Assembly (NCBI RefSeq): GCF_902859945.1
Contig: NZ_CADIKL010000021.1
Coordinates: 1 to 64,000 of the forward strand
DNA: 64,000 bases
Direction: 5' to 3'
DNA from: Paraburkholderia caffeinitolerans
GTDB taxonomy: Bacteria > Pseudomonadota > Gammaproteobacteria > Burkholderiales > Burkholderiaceae
This document shows, one piece after another, positions 54,469 to 63,134 of the stretch (the stretch's first letter is position 1; each line of letters begins with the position of its first letter). Below the pieces are notes generated by a model that did not search any database, was not told where the DNA came from, and was given only the letters and a program-made list of their open reading frames with translations. The position numbers were made by a program, and so were the translations under genes.

Positions 54469-54840
54469 GACGATTTGATCTGCTGGCAGGCGGCGCGCCG
54501 AGGGACGAGGGCGCCGTGCCGAAGAGGGTGAGGCATGCGGCGCAGGCTGTCGCGCCGATCGGGTGAAACGCGCAATCATAGCAGCCAAATCGGCCCGGTT
54601 GCCATGCGCGTAGCCAGGGCGCTTTCACGCAGACGTCGCGGGCGTGGGCTCGAGCGCTTCGCGGCTACCTTGCGGCACGGCCAGACGGGGTCTTCCGGGT
54701 TATAATCGCGGTCTCCTCATCGCCCGACGTCGGCCCGACGTCATCGCCTGCGTGCGGCGCTTCGCCACCCCGCGAGACGCCCGTGAAAGGCGATGGCGTG
54801 ACGCAACAGCCGACGCAACCTCGACGCAACGCCCCAGTCC
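54469..54840. other. Divergent intergenic region dadA-like / purL
   Basis: 372 bp between divergent starts. It contains a perfect TATAAT at 54701-54706 facing purL. I see nothing else I can name. Confidence 0.5.
54701..54706 (+). promoter_or_regulatory. Perfect -10 box upstream of purL
   Basis: TATAAT in ccgggttataatcgcggt, 135 bp before the purL ATG, preceded by no good -35 at 17 bp. It may be an activator-dependent promoter. Confidence 0.45.
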
Positions 54841-57800
54841 ATGGCCCACTTCTCGTGTTTCCCCGGTGCTTCGGCCCTTTCCGACTTCCGTCAGACCCGC
54901 CTGCTCGAAACGCTCCAGCGTGTCGACGCCAACATCGTCGGCGTGCACGGCCAGTTCCTGCACTTCGTCAACTCGGCCACGCCGCTCTCCGCTGACGACA
55001 GCGCGAAGATCGAAGCGCTGATGCACTACGGCGCGCCGTTCGCGGCCCCGCAGGAGCGCGGCAGCGCGGCAACCTTCCTTGTCGTGCCGCGCTTCGGCAC
55101 CGTGTCGCCGTGGGCGAGCAAGGCCACCGACATCGCGCATCACTGCGGCCTCGAACAGGTGCGCCGCATCGAGCGCGGCGTCGAGTACACGGTGATCCTG
55201 AAGAGCGGCCTGCTGGGCGGCAAGAAGAGCTTGTCGGATGAGGCGCACGCCGCCGTCGCGGCTGCGCTGCACGACCGCATGACCGAGAGCGTGGCGGCTT
55301 CGCGCGACACGGCGCTGCATCTGTTCGACGAGCTGCCGGCGCGCCCGATGCAGACTGTCGACGTGCTCGGCCACGGCCGCAAGGCGCTCGAAACGGCCAA
55401 TGGCGAACTGGGCCTCGCGCTCGCCGACGACGAAATCGACTACCTCGTCGACAACTTCACGAAGCTCGGGCGCAACCCGACCGACGTCGAGCTGATGATG
55501 TTCGCGCAGGCCAACAGCGAGCACTGCCGGCACAAGATCTTCAACGCGAGCTGGACCATCGATGGCCAGGACCAGGACCTGTCGCTGTTCGCGATGATCC
55601 GCAACACCGAGAAGGTGAGCCCGCAGGGCACGATCGTCGCGTACTCGGACAACTCGTCGATCATGGAAGGCGCGGTGGCCGAGCGCTGGTTCCCGCGCAA
55701 GAACAATGCGGACGGCGTTCCCGGCGAACAATACGGCCGCCACACCGAACTCACGCACACGCTGATGAAGGTGGAGACGCACAACCACCCCACGGCTATC
55801 TCACCGTTCGCGGGCGCGGCCACGGGCTCGGGCGGCGAAATCCGCGACGAAGGCGCAACGGGCCGCGGCGCGCGTCCGAAGGCCGGCCTCACGGGCTTCA
55901 CGGTCTCGAACCTCGACTTGCCCGACGCGCGCGAAACGTGGGAAAACGCCCGCGACGCGGTCACGCCGCTCGCGCACCGCAATCCCGCCGATGAAGCGCA
56001 GGCCTATGGCCGCCCGGACCGCATCGCTTCGCCGCTGCAGATCATGATCGACGGCCCGCTCGGCGGCGCCGCGTTCAACAACGAATTCGGCCGCCCGAAC
56101 CTTGGCGGCTACTTCCGCACCTACGAGCAGAACGTCGCGGGCACCGTGCGCGGCTATCACAAGCCGATCATGATCGCGGGCGGCATCGGCAACATCAGCG
56201 CGAAGCTCACGCATAAGCTCGACCTGCCCGCGGGCACGCTGCTGATCCAGATCGGCGGCCCCGGCATGCGTATCGGCATGGGTGGCGGCGCGGCCAGCTC
56301 GATGGCCACGGGCACCAACACCGCTGAGCTCGATTTCGACTCGGTGCAGCGCGGCAACCCGGAAATCGAGCGCCGCGCGCAGGAAGTCATCAACGGCTGC
56401 TGGCAGCTGGGCGAAGCCAACCCGATCCTGTCGATTCACGACGTGGGCGCGGGCGGCCTCTCGAACGCGTTCCCCGAACTCGTCGACGGCGCCAACAAGG
56501 GCGCGCGCTTCGAATTGCGCGAGGTGCAGCTCGAAGAATCGGGCCTTTCGCCGCGCGAAATCTGGTCGAACGAATCGCAGGAGCGCTACGTTCTGGCGAT
56601 TCCGCCCACCGATCTGCCGATGTTCGAGGCGATCTGCAAGCGCGAGCGCTGCCCGTTCGCTGTGGTGGGCGTGGCGACCGAAGAGCGCGAACTGAAGCTG
56701 ATCGACACCGACGAAGCGGCGCTTGCCGCGAACGGCGGCCACCAGCCCGTCGACATGCCGATGGACATCCTGCTCGGCAAGCCGCCGCGCATGCACCGCA
56801 ACGTCGAGCACGCGAGCGTGCCGCTCACGCCGGTCGAAGTCACGGGCATCGCGCTCGATGAAGTCGCGAAGAGCGTGCTGCGCAATCCCACTGTGGGCAG
56901 CAAGTCCTTCCTTATCACCATCGGCGACCGCTCGGTGGGCGGCACGACGGTGCGCGACCAGATGGTTGGCCCGTGGCAGGTGCCGGTGGCCGACTGCGCG
57001 ATCACGGCACTCGATTACGCGGGCTACAAGGGCGAAGCGATGACGATGGCCGAGCGCACGCCGCTCGCCGTGATCGATGCGCCCGCGTCCGGCCGCATGG
57101 CCGTGGGCGAGGCGATCACCAATATCGCCAGCGCGCCGATTCTGTCACTCGACAAGCTCAAGCTCTCGGCGAACTGGATGGCTGCGTGCGGCGCACCGGG
57201 CGAGGACGCTGCGCTCTACGACACGGTGAAGGCGATCGGCATGGAGCTGTGCCCGACGCTGGGCATCGGCATTCCGGTGGGCAAGGACTCGCTCTCGATG
57301 CGCACGAAGTGGAGCGATGAAGGCGTGGCGAAGGAAGTGGTCGCGCCGGTTTCGCTCATCATTTCCGCGTTCGCGCCGGTCGAGGACGTGCGCCGTCACC
57401 TCACGCCGCAACTGCGCCGCGTGGATGAAGTGGGCGAATCGGTGCTGATCGCGATCGATCTGGGCCGGGGCAAGAACCGCATGGGCGGCAGCATCTTCGC
57501 GCAGGTCACGCAGCAGGTCGGCGACGCCGTGCCTGATGTCGATAGCGCAGAGGACCTCAAGCAGTTCTTCACGGCAATCCAGCAACTGAACGCGAACGAG
57601 CAACTGCTCGCGTACCACGACCGCTCGGACGGCGGCCTGTGGGCGACGGTCTGCGAAATGGCCTTTGCCGGCCATACGGGCGTCACGCTGAACGTCGACA
57701 TGCTCACGCTCGACAACGAGCACGAGTCCGACTACGGTGACGCGAAGGACTGGGCGAAGCAGACCAGCGGCCGCCGCGACGACCGCACGCTGCGCGCACT

Positions 57801-58917
57801 GTTCTCCGAAGAGCTGGGCGCCGTGGTTCAGGTGCCGGCGCAGCAGCGCGACGCTGTGTTTGCAGTGCTGCGTCAACACGGTCTCTCGGCGTGCTCGCAC
57901 GTGATCGGCTCGCTGAACAACCGCGACTCGATCGAAATCTATCGCGACGCCAAGCGCATCTACGAAGCGCCGCGTTCGGAACTCCAACGCGTGTGGGGCG
58001 AAGTGAGCTGGCGCATCGCGCGCCTGCGCGACAACCCCGCGTGCGCCGACGCCGAATACGACGCGCTGCTCGACGCCGCCGATCCGGGCATGCAGCCGCA
58101 TCTCACGTTCGATCCGGCTGAGGACGTGGCCGCGCCGTTCATCGGCAAGGGCGTGCGTCCGCGCGTGGCGGTCCTGCGCGAGCAGGGCGTGAATTCGCAC
58201 CTCGAAACGGCTTATGCGTTCGACCGCGCGGGCTTCGATGCACACGACGTGCATATGAGCGACCTGCTCGAAGGCCGCGCCACGCTCGCCGACTTCGCGG
58301 GCGCGGTGGCCTGCGGCGGCTTCTCGTATGGCGACGTGCTGGGTGCGGGCGAAGGCTGGGCCAAGACGATCCGCTTCAACGCGAAGCTCGCGGACATGTT
58401 CGCGGCGTTCTTCGCTCGCGAGGATACCTTCGCGCTTGGTATCTGCAACGGCTGCCAGATGCTGTCGAGCCTCGCTTCGATGATCCCGGGCGCGCAAGCC
58501 TGGCCGAAGTTCACGCGCAACAAGTCGGAGCAGTTCGAAGCGCGCTTCTCGCTCGTGGAAGTGCAGAGCTCGCCGTCGATCTTCTTCAACGGCATGGAAG
58601 GCTCGCGCATTCCGGTCGCGGTCGCGCATGGCGAAGGGTTCGCGGACTTCTCGCAGCAGGGCGACCTCTCGAAGGTGGCCGTGGCGATGCGCTACGTCGA
58701 CCATCACGGTCAGGCAACCGAAGGCTATCCGTTCAACCCGAACGGCTCGCCGCAGGGCATCACCTCGGTCACGACGCCCGATGGCCGCTTCACCGTGCTG
58801 ATGCCGCATACCGAGCGCGTGCAGCGCACGGTGACGATGAGCTGGCACCCCGAAGGTTGGGGCGAAGCGAGCCCGTGGCTGCGTGCGTTCCAGAACGCGC
58901 GCAAGTGGCTGGGTTAA
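54841..58917 (+). CDS. purL: Phosphoribosylformylglycinamidine synthase (large single-chain PurL)
   Basis: A 1358-residue FGAM synthase of purine synthesis, converting FGAR and glutamine to FGAM. The linker and first AIRS-like half have NSEHCRHKIFNASW and KVETHNHPTAISPF. Glycine-rich ATP sites are GGPGMRIGMGGGAASSM and SIHDVGAGGLSNAFPELVDG. The C-terminal glutaminase (about 1090-1358) has GGFSYGDVLGAGEGWAK and nucleophile Cys in ALGICNGCQML, with the His of SWHPEGWGE. It is the fused gamma-proteobacterial/beta-proteobacterial form, not PurLQS. Confidence 0.97.
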   Translation: MAHFSCFPGASALSDFRQTRLLETLQRVDANIVGVHGQFLHFVNSATPLSADDSAKIEALMHYGAPFAAPQERGSAATFLVVPRFGTVSPWASKATDIAHHCGLEQVRRIERGVEYTVILKSGLLGGKKSLSDEAHAAVAAALHDRMTESVAASRDTALHLFDELPARPMQTVDVLGHGRKALETANGELGLALADDEIDYLVDNFTKLGRNPTDVELMMFAQANSEHCRHKIFNASWTIDGQDQDLSLFAMIRNTEKVSPQGTIVAYSDNSSIMEGAVAERWFPRKNNADGVPGEQYGRHTELTHTLMKVETHNHPTAISPFAGAATGSGGEIRDEGATGRGARPKAGLTGFTVSNLDLPDARETWENARDAVTPLAHRNPADEAQAYGRPDRIASPLQIMIDGPLGGAAFNNEFGRPNLGGYFRTYEQNVAGTVRGYHKPIMIAGGIGNISAKLTHKLDLPAGTLLIQIGGPGMRIGMGGGAASSMATGTNTAELDFDSVQRGNPEIERRAQEVINGCWQLGEANPILSIHDVGAGGLSNAFPELVDGANKGARFELREVQLEESGLSPREIWSNESQERYVLAIPPTDLPMFEAICKRERCPFAVVGVATEERELKLIDTDEAALAANGGHQPVDMPMDILLGKPPRMHRNVEHASVPLTPVEVTGIALDEVAKSVLRNPTVGSKSFLITIGDRSVGGTTVRDQMVGPWQVPVADCAITALDYAGYKGEAMTMAERTPLAVIDAPASGRMAVGEAITNIASAPILSLDKLKLSANWMAACGAPGEDAALYDTVKAIGMELCPTLGIGIPVGKDSLSMRTKWSDEGVAKEVVAPVSLIISAFAPVEDVRRHLTPQLRRVDEVGESVLIAIDLGRGKNRMGGSIFAQVTQQVGDAVPDVDSAEDLKQFFTAIQQLNANEQLLAYHDRSDGGLWATVCEMAFAGHTGVTLNVDMLTLDNEHESDYGDAKDWAKQTSGRRDDRTLRALFSEELGAVVQVPAQQRDAVFAVLRQHGLSACSHVIGSLNNRDSIEIYRDAKRIYEAPRSELQRVWGEVSWRIARLRDNPACADAEYDALLDAADPGMQPHLTFDPAEDVAAPFIGKGVRPRVAVLREQGVNSHLETAYAFDRAGFDAHDVHMSDLLEGRATLADFAGAVACGGFSYGDVLGAGEGWAKTIRFNAKLADMFAAFFAREDTFALGICNGCQMLSSLASMIPGAQAWPKFTRNKSEQFEARFSLVEVQSSPSIFFNGMEGSRIPVAVAHGEGFADFSQQGDLSKVAVAMRYVDHHGQATEGYPFNPNGSPQGITSVTTPDGRFTVLMPHTERVQRTVTMSWHPEGWGEASPWLRAFQNARKWLG

Positions 58918-58971
58918 GCCGAAGCCGCGCTGCCGGTCGGCTGAAGCGCTGACGGCACGGTCGAGGTCCAG

Positions 58972-59012
58972 AGGCCCCGGCCACGCTCAGAAGTTGAGTG
59001 TGGCCGGGGCCT
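58972..59012 (+). terminator. Terminator of purL
   Basis: An 18-bp stem aggccccggccacgctca / tgagtgtggccggggcct with one G-U pair and a 5-nt loop, 55 bp after the purL stop, followed by ttgtgttt. Confidence 0.88.
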
Positions 59013-59080
59013 TTGTGTTTGGGTTGCCTCAGGTGTTGGCTTGCAGCGAATAGCGCAAACGTGCCGCGAGCACCGGCAAC

Positions 59081-59118
59081 AAAAAAACCCGCGCCTTCGC
59101 AGGTCGCGGGGTTTTTCT
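59081..59118 (-). terminator. Terminator of the PpiC-bolA-yciB unit
   Basis: An interrupted stem of aaacccgcg and cgcggggttt flanked by A-run and T-run, 32 bp beyond the isomerase stop. On the minus strand it ends in a run of Ts. Confidence 0.8.
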
Positions 59119-59149
59119 TTTTCGCAGCAAGAAAGCCGCGCAACGGCCC

Positions 59150-59929
59150 TTACTGAATCTTCGCCTTGTCGCGCAGTTGCTTCTCGAACGCGAGCAGCTT
59201 TTGCTGCTGCAATTGCTGCACGATTTGCGGGCGCACCTGCTCGAGCGGCGGCGGGGCGATGTCGCGAATGTCGTCCACGCGGATGATGTGCCAGCCGAAC
59301 TGCGTGTGCACCGGCGTATCGGTGATCTGGCCTTTCTGCAGATGCGTTGCGGCATCGGCGAATTCCGGCACGTAGGCCTTCGGGTCCGACCAGTCGAGAT
59401 CGCCGCCGTTCTTTGCCGAACCCGGGTCCTTCGAGTACTGCTTCGCGAGGTCTTCGAAGCTCGCGCCGCCCTTGATCTTCGCGATCAGGTCCTTCGCCTG
59501 CTGCTCGTTGTCCACGAGGATGTGATGCAGGTGATACTCCTTGCCGGCCGCGGCTTGCGTGAGCTTGTCGTACATGGCCTTGACTTCGGCGTCGCTGGGC
59601 GGGTTGCTCTTGAGGAAGTCCTCGATCCACGCATGCAGGACGACCTGCTGCTGAGCCATCGCCAGTTGGGCCTTCACGGCCGGGCGGTTCGGAATCCCGA
59701 CGCGCGCCGCTTCCTGCATCAGCACCTGGCGATTGATGAGTTCCTCACGCACGGCCTTGTCCAGGTCCGGCGTGTCTTGCTGGCCCTGGGCCACGACCTG
59801 GGCGATCAGCGCATCGGCCTGCGACTTCGGAATCGGCGTGCCATTCACCACGGCAACGTTCTGCGCAAAGGCGGGAGCCGCCGCGAACGCAGCCAGCAAC
59901 ACCCAGAGGCGGGTTTTCTTCAAGGTCAT
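59150..59929 (-). CDS. Periplasmic parvulin-type peptidyl-prolyl isomerase
   Basis: A 259-residue exported isomerase. The signal peptide LKKTRLWVLLAAFAAAPAFA is cut before QNVAV. A SurA-N-like helical segment follows, with a parvulin domain at about residues 130-230 (EYHLHHILVDNEQQAKDLI, FEDLAKQYSKDPGSAKNGGDLDW, TQFGWHIIRVDDIRD). It helps fold envelope proteins. Probable start MTLKKTRL at 59929 with AGGAC upstream. It is 52 bp after bolA on the same strand, so probably one unit with yciB and bolA. Confidence 0.9.
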   Translation of the reverse strand: MTLKKTRLWVLLAAFAAAPAFAQNVAVVNGTPIPKSQADALIAQVVAQGQQDTPDLDKAVREELINRQVLMQEAARVGIPNRPAVKAQLAMAQQQVVLHAWIEDFLKSNPPSDAEVKAMYDKLTQAAAGKEYHLHHILVDNEQQAKDLIAKIKGGASFEDLAKQYSKDPGSAKNGGDLDWSDPKAYVPEFADAATHLQKGQITDTPVHTQFGWHIIRVDDIRDIAPPPLEQVRPQIVQQLQQQKLLAFEKQLRDKAKIQ

Positions 59930-59981
59930 CGAAAAGTCCTGATGGGGCGAACTAAAAAGAGTGGGGGTTAGCGGGGTGCGC

Positions 59982-60293
59982 CTAGCGGGGCTGCGCTGCG
60001 GCCTCTTCGGGCGTGAGCGCGGTGATTGCGAGCGCGTGAATGCCGCGCTGCATGGCTTCGGCCAGCGCATCATACACCATGCGATGCCTTGCCACGCGGG
60101 CTTTCCCGGCGAATGCGGCCGCCACGATCGTGACGTGATAGTGGCCGCCCGCCGATGCGCCGGCATGGCCGGCATGCTGTGCGCTGTCGTCGCGCACGGC
60201 GATCGATTCGATGGGGGCTAGCGCGGCCGAAAGGCGCGTTTCGATCAGCGCCATGCGCTCCGCAGGGCTGGCATGGAGAAAAACGTCGCTCAT
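59982..60293 (-). CDS. bolA: BolA family protein
   Basis: A 103-residue protein of the BolA fold, with the nucleic-acid/iron-sulfur-binding helix-turn region HYHVTIVAAAFAGKARVARHRMVYDAL. The conserved C-terminal His of the Grx-binding site appears in GIHALAITALTPEE. In the family it partners with monothiol glutaredoxin or acts as a transcription regulator tied to cell shape and stress. Its ATG overlaps the yciB stop by 4 bp (60290-60293). Confidence 0.92.
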   Translation of the reverse strand: MSDVFLHASPAERMALIETRLSAALAPIESIAVRDDSAQHAGHAGASAGGHYHVTIVAAAFAGKARVARHRMVYDALAEAMQRGIHALAITALTPEEAAAQPR

Positions 60294-60823
60294 TCTTCTT
60301 CCTTCATGTAACGCGAGAGCCACAGGCTCTGGCCAACGATGAACACGACAAGAATGCCGGTCGCGCCAAAGAGCTTGAAGTCGACCCACGCATCGGTGGA
60401 GAAGTGGTACGCGACGAACAGGTTCAGGATGCCGAGCAGCGCGAAGAAGATCGACCAGATGAAGTTCAGTTGCGTCCAGATGCGCGGGGGCAGGGTGATC
60501 TGCTTGCCCATCATCGCTTCGATGAGGTTCTTGCCGAACACGACCTGCGAGACCAGCAGCACGACCGAGAACGCCCAGTAGAGGACCGTGGGTTTCCACT
60601 TGATGAAGGTCTCGTCGTGCAGCATGAGCGTGGCGCCGCCGAAGACGACGACGATGCCCAGACTCAGCCACAGCATGGGGTCGACCTTGCGATGGCGGAA
60701 GGCGACCCACGCGATCTGCGCGAGCGTTGCGACGATCGCAACGGCTGTGGCCGTGAAGATGCCCCACATCTTGAAAGCGACAAAGAACAGGATGATCGGG
60801 AACAGATCAAACAGAAATTTCAT
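60290..60823 (-). CDS. yciB: Inner-membrane septation/intracellular septation protein A
   Basis: A 177-residue integral membrane protein with five or so helices. MKFLFDLFPIILFFVAFKMWGI is the standard N-terminus, and WTQLNFIWSIFFALLGILNLFVAY and VDFKLFGATGILVVFIVGQSLWL are family segments. YciB affects septation and envelope integrity through contact with cell-division and elongation proteins. ATG 60823 was chosen over an upstream frame to 60895. Stop overlaps bolA start, so translation is coupled. Confidence 0.93.
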   Translation of the reverse strand: MKFLFDLFPIILFFVAFKMWGIFTATAVAIVATLAQIAWVAFRHRKVDPMLWLSLGIVVVFGGATLMLHDETFIKWKPTVLYWAFSVVLLVSQVVFGKNLIEAMMGKQITLPPRIWTQLNFIWSIFFALLGILNLFVAYHFSTDAWVDFKLFGATGILVVFIVGQSLWLSRYMKEEE

Positions 60824-60916
60824 ATCGGCCTGGAAGTTGACGAAATGAGCCGCAAAAAGAGGGCGCGACGCACTCGATCGTGCGTCACACCCCACGCGAG
60901 CGTGCCTCGCTCGCGT

Positions 60917-61336
60917 TCACTTGGGCTCGAATTGTAGCGCAGCCGAATTGATGCAATACCGAAGGCCGGTCGGGGCCGGGCCGTCCTCGAACACATGCCC
61001 GAGATGCGCGCCGCAGTTCTTGCAGCGCACTTCGATGCGCAGCATGCCGTGCGCGCGGTCGGTGCGCTCCTCGATCACTTCGCCGTCGATCGGGCGGAAG
61101 TAGCTGGGCCAGCCGCAGCCCGCGTCGAATTTCGTGTCCGACTCGAAGAGCGGCGTGCCGCAGCACACGCAGTCGTACACGCCGCGCTCGGTGTGGTCCC
61201 AGTACTTGCCCGTGAAGGGGCGTTCGGTGGCCGCGTGGCGCGTAACCTGGTATTGCGTGTCCGAGAGCTGCTTGCGCCATTCGGCGTCGCTCTTGTGACC
61301 GGGGTACGCGTCGGAGTTGTGATCGTCCTGGCTCAT
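60917..61336 (-). CDS. msrB: Peptide-methionine (R)-S-oxide reductase MsrB
   Basis: A 139-residue reductase that repairs methionine-R-sulfoxide. Zinc-binding Cys pairs are CVCC and CKNC. The catalytic Cys is in LRYCINSAAL, with GCGWPSYFRPI as the substrate pocket. AGGAA precedes ATG 61336. The gene sits between yciB (94 bp) and selO (64 bp), both on the same strand. Confidence 0.95.
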   Translation of the reverse strand: MSQDDHNSDAYPGHKSDAEWRKQLSDTQYQVTRHAATERPFTGKYWDHTERGVYDCVCCGTPLFESDTKFDAGCGWPSYFRPIDGEVIEERTDRAHGMLRIEVRCKNCGAHLGHVFEDGPAPTGLRYCINSAALQFEPK

Positions 61337-61400
61337 GTCGGTTTCCTGTGAGAGCAAATGCGCGGGGTATGCAATGTGCGGGCCATATATGAGGGCTCGC

Positions 61401-62999
61401 TCACGAAGAGCAACTGACTTCGAGCGAGCTCGCCCAATCGGGCGGCAATGCGGCGTAGGCTTCATGCTCAGGCTGCTCGTCGAACGGGCGCTTGAGCACG
61501 TTCGCAAGCCGTTCGACTTCGCTGAAGTCTTTCTGCGCGGCGCGCTCGATCGCGGTTTGCGCGAGGTGGTTGCGCAGTACGTATTTCGGGTTCACGCGAT
61601 TCATCGCCGTGGCGCGCGCGGCGTCGTCGCGCGCTTCGTGTGCGAGGCGCGCGCGATAGTCGAGCGCCCACGCATCGAAGGCGGCGCGATCGAGGAACAG
61701 ATCGCGCACCGACGTGTCGCCTTGCGCATCGTGCTTCGAAACGCGCGCAAGGTGGCGGAACGTCTGCGTGAAGTCGGCGCGGTTCGCATGCATGATTTCG
61801 AAGAGGCGGTCCGCGAGTGCGTCGTCGCCTTCGTGCGCGTGTTCGAGGCCGAGCTTCGCGCGCATGCGCGCCTCGAACGCGGGTGCGAAATGCCCCTTGA
61901 AGCGCTCGAGCACCGCTTGCGCATCAGCTACGCAGCGCTCGCCGCGCGCCTTTTCGTCGGCGATGTCGTAGTGCGCGCCAAACAGCGGCAGCAGCGCTTG
62001 CGCGAGGCAGAACAGATTCCAGTACCCGATCTGCGGCTGCATGCGGTAGGCGTAGCGGCCCTGCGAGTCGGAGTGGTTGCAGATGTGATTCGCGTTAAAG
62101 CCGTCGATGAAGCCGAACGGGCCGTAGTCGATCGTGAGGCCGAGAATCGACATGTTGTCGGTGTTCATTACGCCATGGCAGAAGCCCACGGCCTGCCACT
62201 CGACCATCAGCGCCGCCGTGCTGCGCACCGCTTCGTCGAGCAGCGCGAGATACGGATCATCGGCTTCGCGCAGATGCGGATAGAAGCGACCGATCACGTG
62301 GTCCGCGAGCGCGCGCAGCGCCTCGACATTGTCGTTCGAATAGAAATGCTCGAAGTGGCCGAAGCGCACGAAACTTGGCGACACGCGCGTGACAACGGCC
62401 GCGGTTTCAAGTTCTTCGCGCCGCACCGGCTGATCGGAGCCGGTCACGGTCAGCGCGCGCGTGGTGGGAATGCCGAGGTGGTGCATGGCCTCGGAGCACA
62501 GGAATTCGCGGATCGACGAGCGCAGCACCGCGCGGCCGTCGCCCATGCGCGAATAGGGCGTGCGTCCCGCGCCCTTGAGCTGCACTTCGAGGCGCTTGCC
62601 CGCGTGCTCGATCTCGCCGAGCATGAGCGCGCGGCCGTCGCCTAGCTGGCCGGCCCAGACGCCGAACTGGTGTCCCGAGTAGACGCTCGCATACGACATC
62701 GTCGAAGGCGTGCGCTCGCGCGTGAAGTTGCCGCTGAAATACTCGGCGAATGCCGGATCGGCAACCACCGATGCATCGAGTCCGAGCAGCGCCGCCGTTT
62801 CTGTCGAGAAACCGACTACGTAAGGCGCAGGCAGCGGCGCACCGGGCAGCCGTGTATGGAAGGTCGCGCCGAGGGCCGCGAACGTGTCGTCGCGCGGCAC
62901 GCCGAGCGCGCGTTCGAAGTCGGCGAGCGGGCCAGTGGCCGGCGCGCGCGGGGCGGTCGAGCCGCCGTTTGAGTCAGTTTGGCCTGGTGAAAACGACAT
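61401..62999 (-). CDS. selO: Protein adenylyltransferase SelO (YdiU)
   Basis: A 532-residue pseudokinase-fold enzyme that AMPylates target proteins under oxidative stress. YSGHQFGVWAGQLGDGRALMLGE and GAGRTPYSRMGDGRAVLRSSIREFL form the nucleotide pocket; HGVMNTDNMSILGLTIDYGPFGFID holds the metal-binding Asn/Asp. The C-terminus ends VSCSS, where Cys replaces the Sec of vertebrate SELENOO. The start MSFSPGQTDSNGG at 62999 is chosen; the longer frame is Arg-rich. It faces away from the acyl-CoA ligase gene. Confidence 0.94.
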   Translation of the reverse strand: MSFSPGQTDSNGGSTAPRAPATGPLADFERALGVPRDDTFAALGATFHTRLPGAPLPAPYVVGFSTETAALLGLDASVVADPAFAEYFSGNFTRERTPSTMSYASVYSGHQFGVWAGQLGDGRALMLGEIEHAGKRLEVQLKGAGRTPYSRMGDGRAVLRSSIREFLCSEAMHHLGIPTTRALTVTGSDQPVRREELETAAVVTRVSPSFVRFGHFEHFYSNDNVEALRALADHVIGRFYPHLREADDPYLALLDEAVRSTAALMVEWQAVGFCHGVMNTDNMSILGLTIDYGPFGFIDGFNANHICNHSDSQGRYAYRMQPQIGYWNLFCLAQALLPLFGAHYDIADEKARGERCVADAQAVLERFKGHFAPAFEARMRAKLGLEHAHEGDDALADRLFEIMHANRADFTQTFRHLARVSKHDAQGDTSVRDLFLDRAAFDAWALDYRARLAHEARDDAARATAMNRVNPKYVLRNHLAQTAIERAAQKDFSEVERLANVLKRPFDEQPEHEAYAALPPDWASSLEVSCSS

Positions 63000-63134
63000 G
63001 TTGAGCGCCTGTTGAATAGCCGATATTGTAAGTCCGCGCCGGCAGGCGTGCAGGAGGCAGCGCCGAAGCCGCCGGGCACCGCGCCATCCCATACAAGAAA
63101 GATGCTGGCATTCGAGTCGAGGAGACCGCTGACC

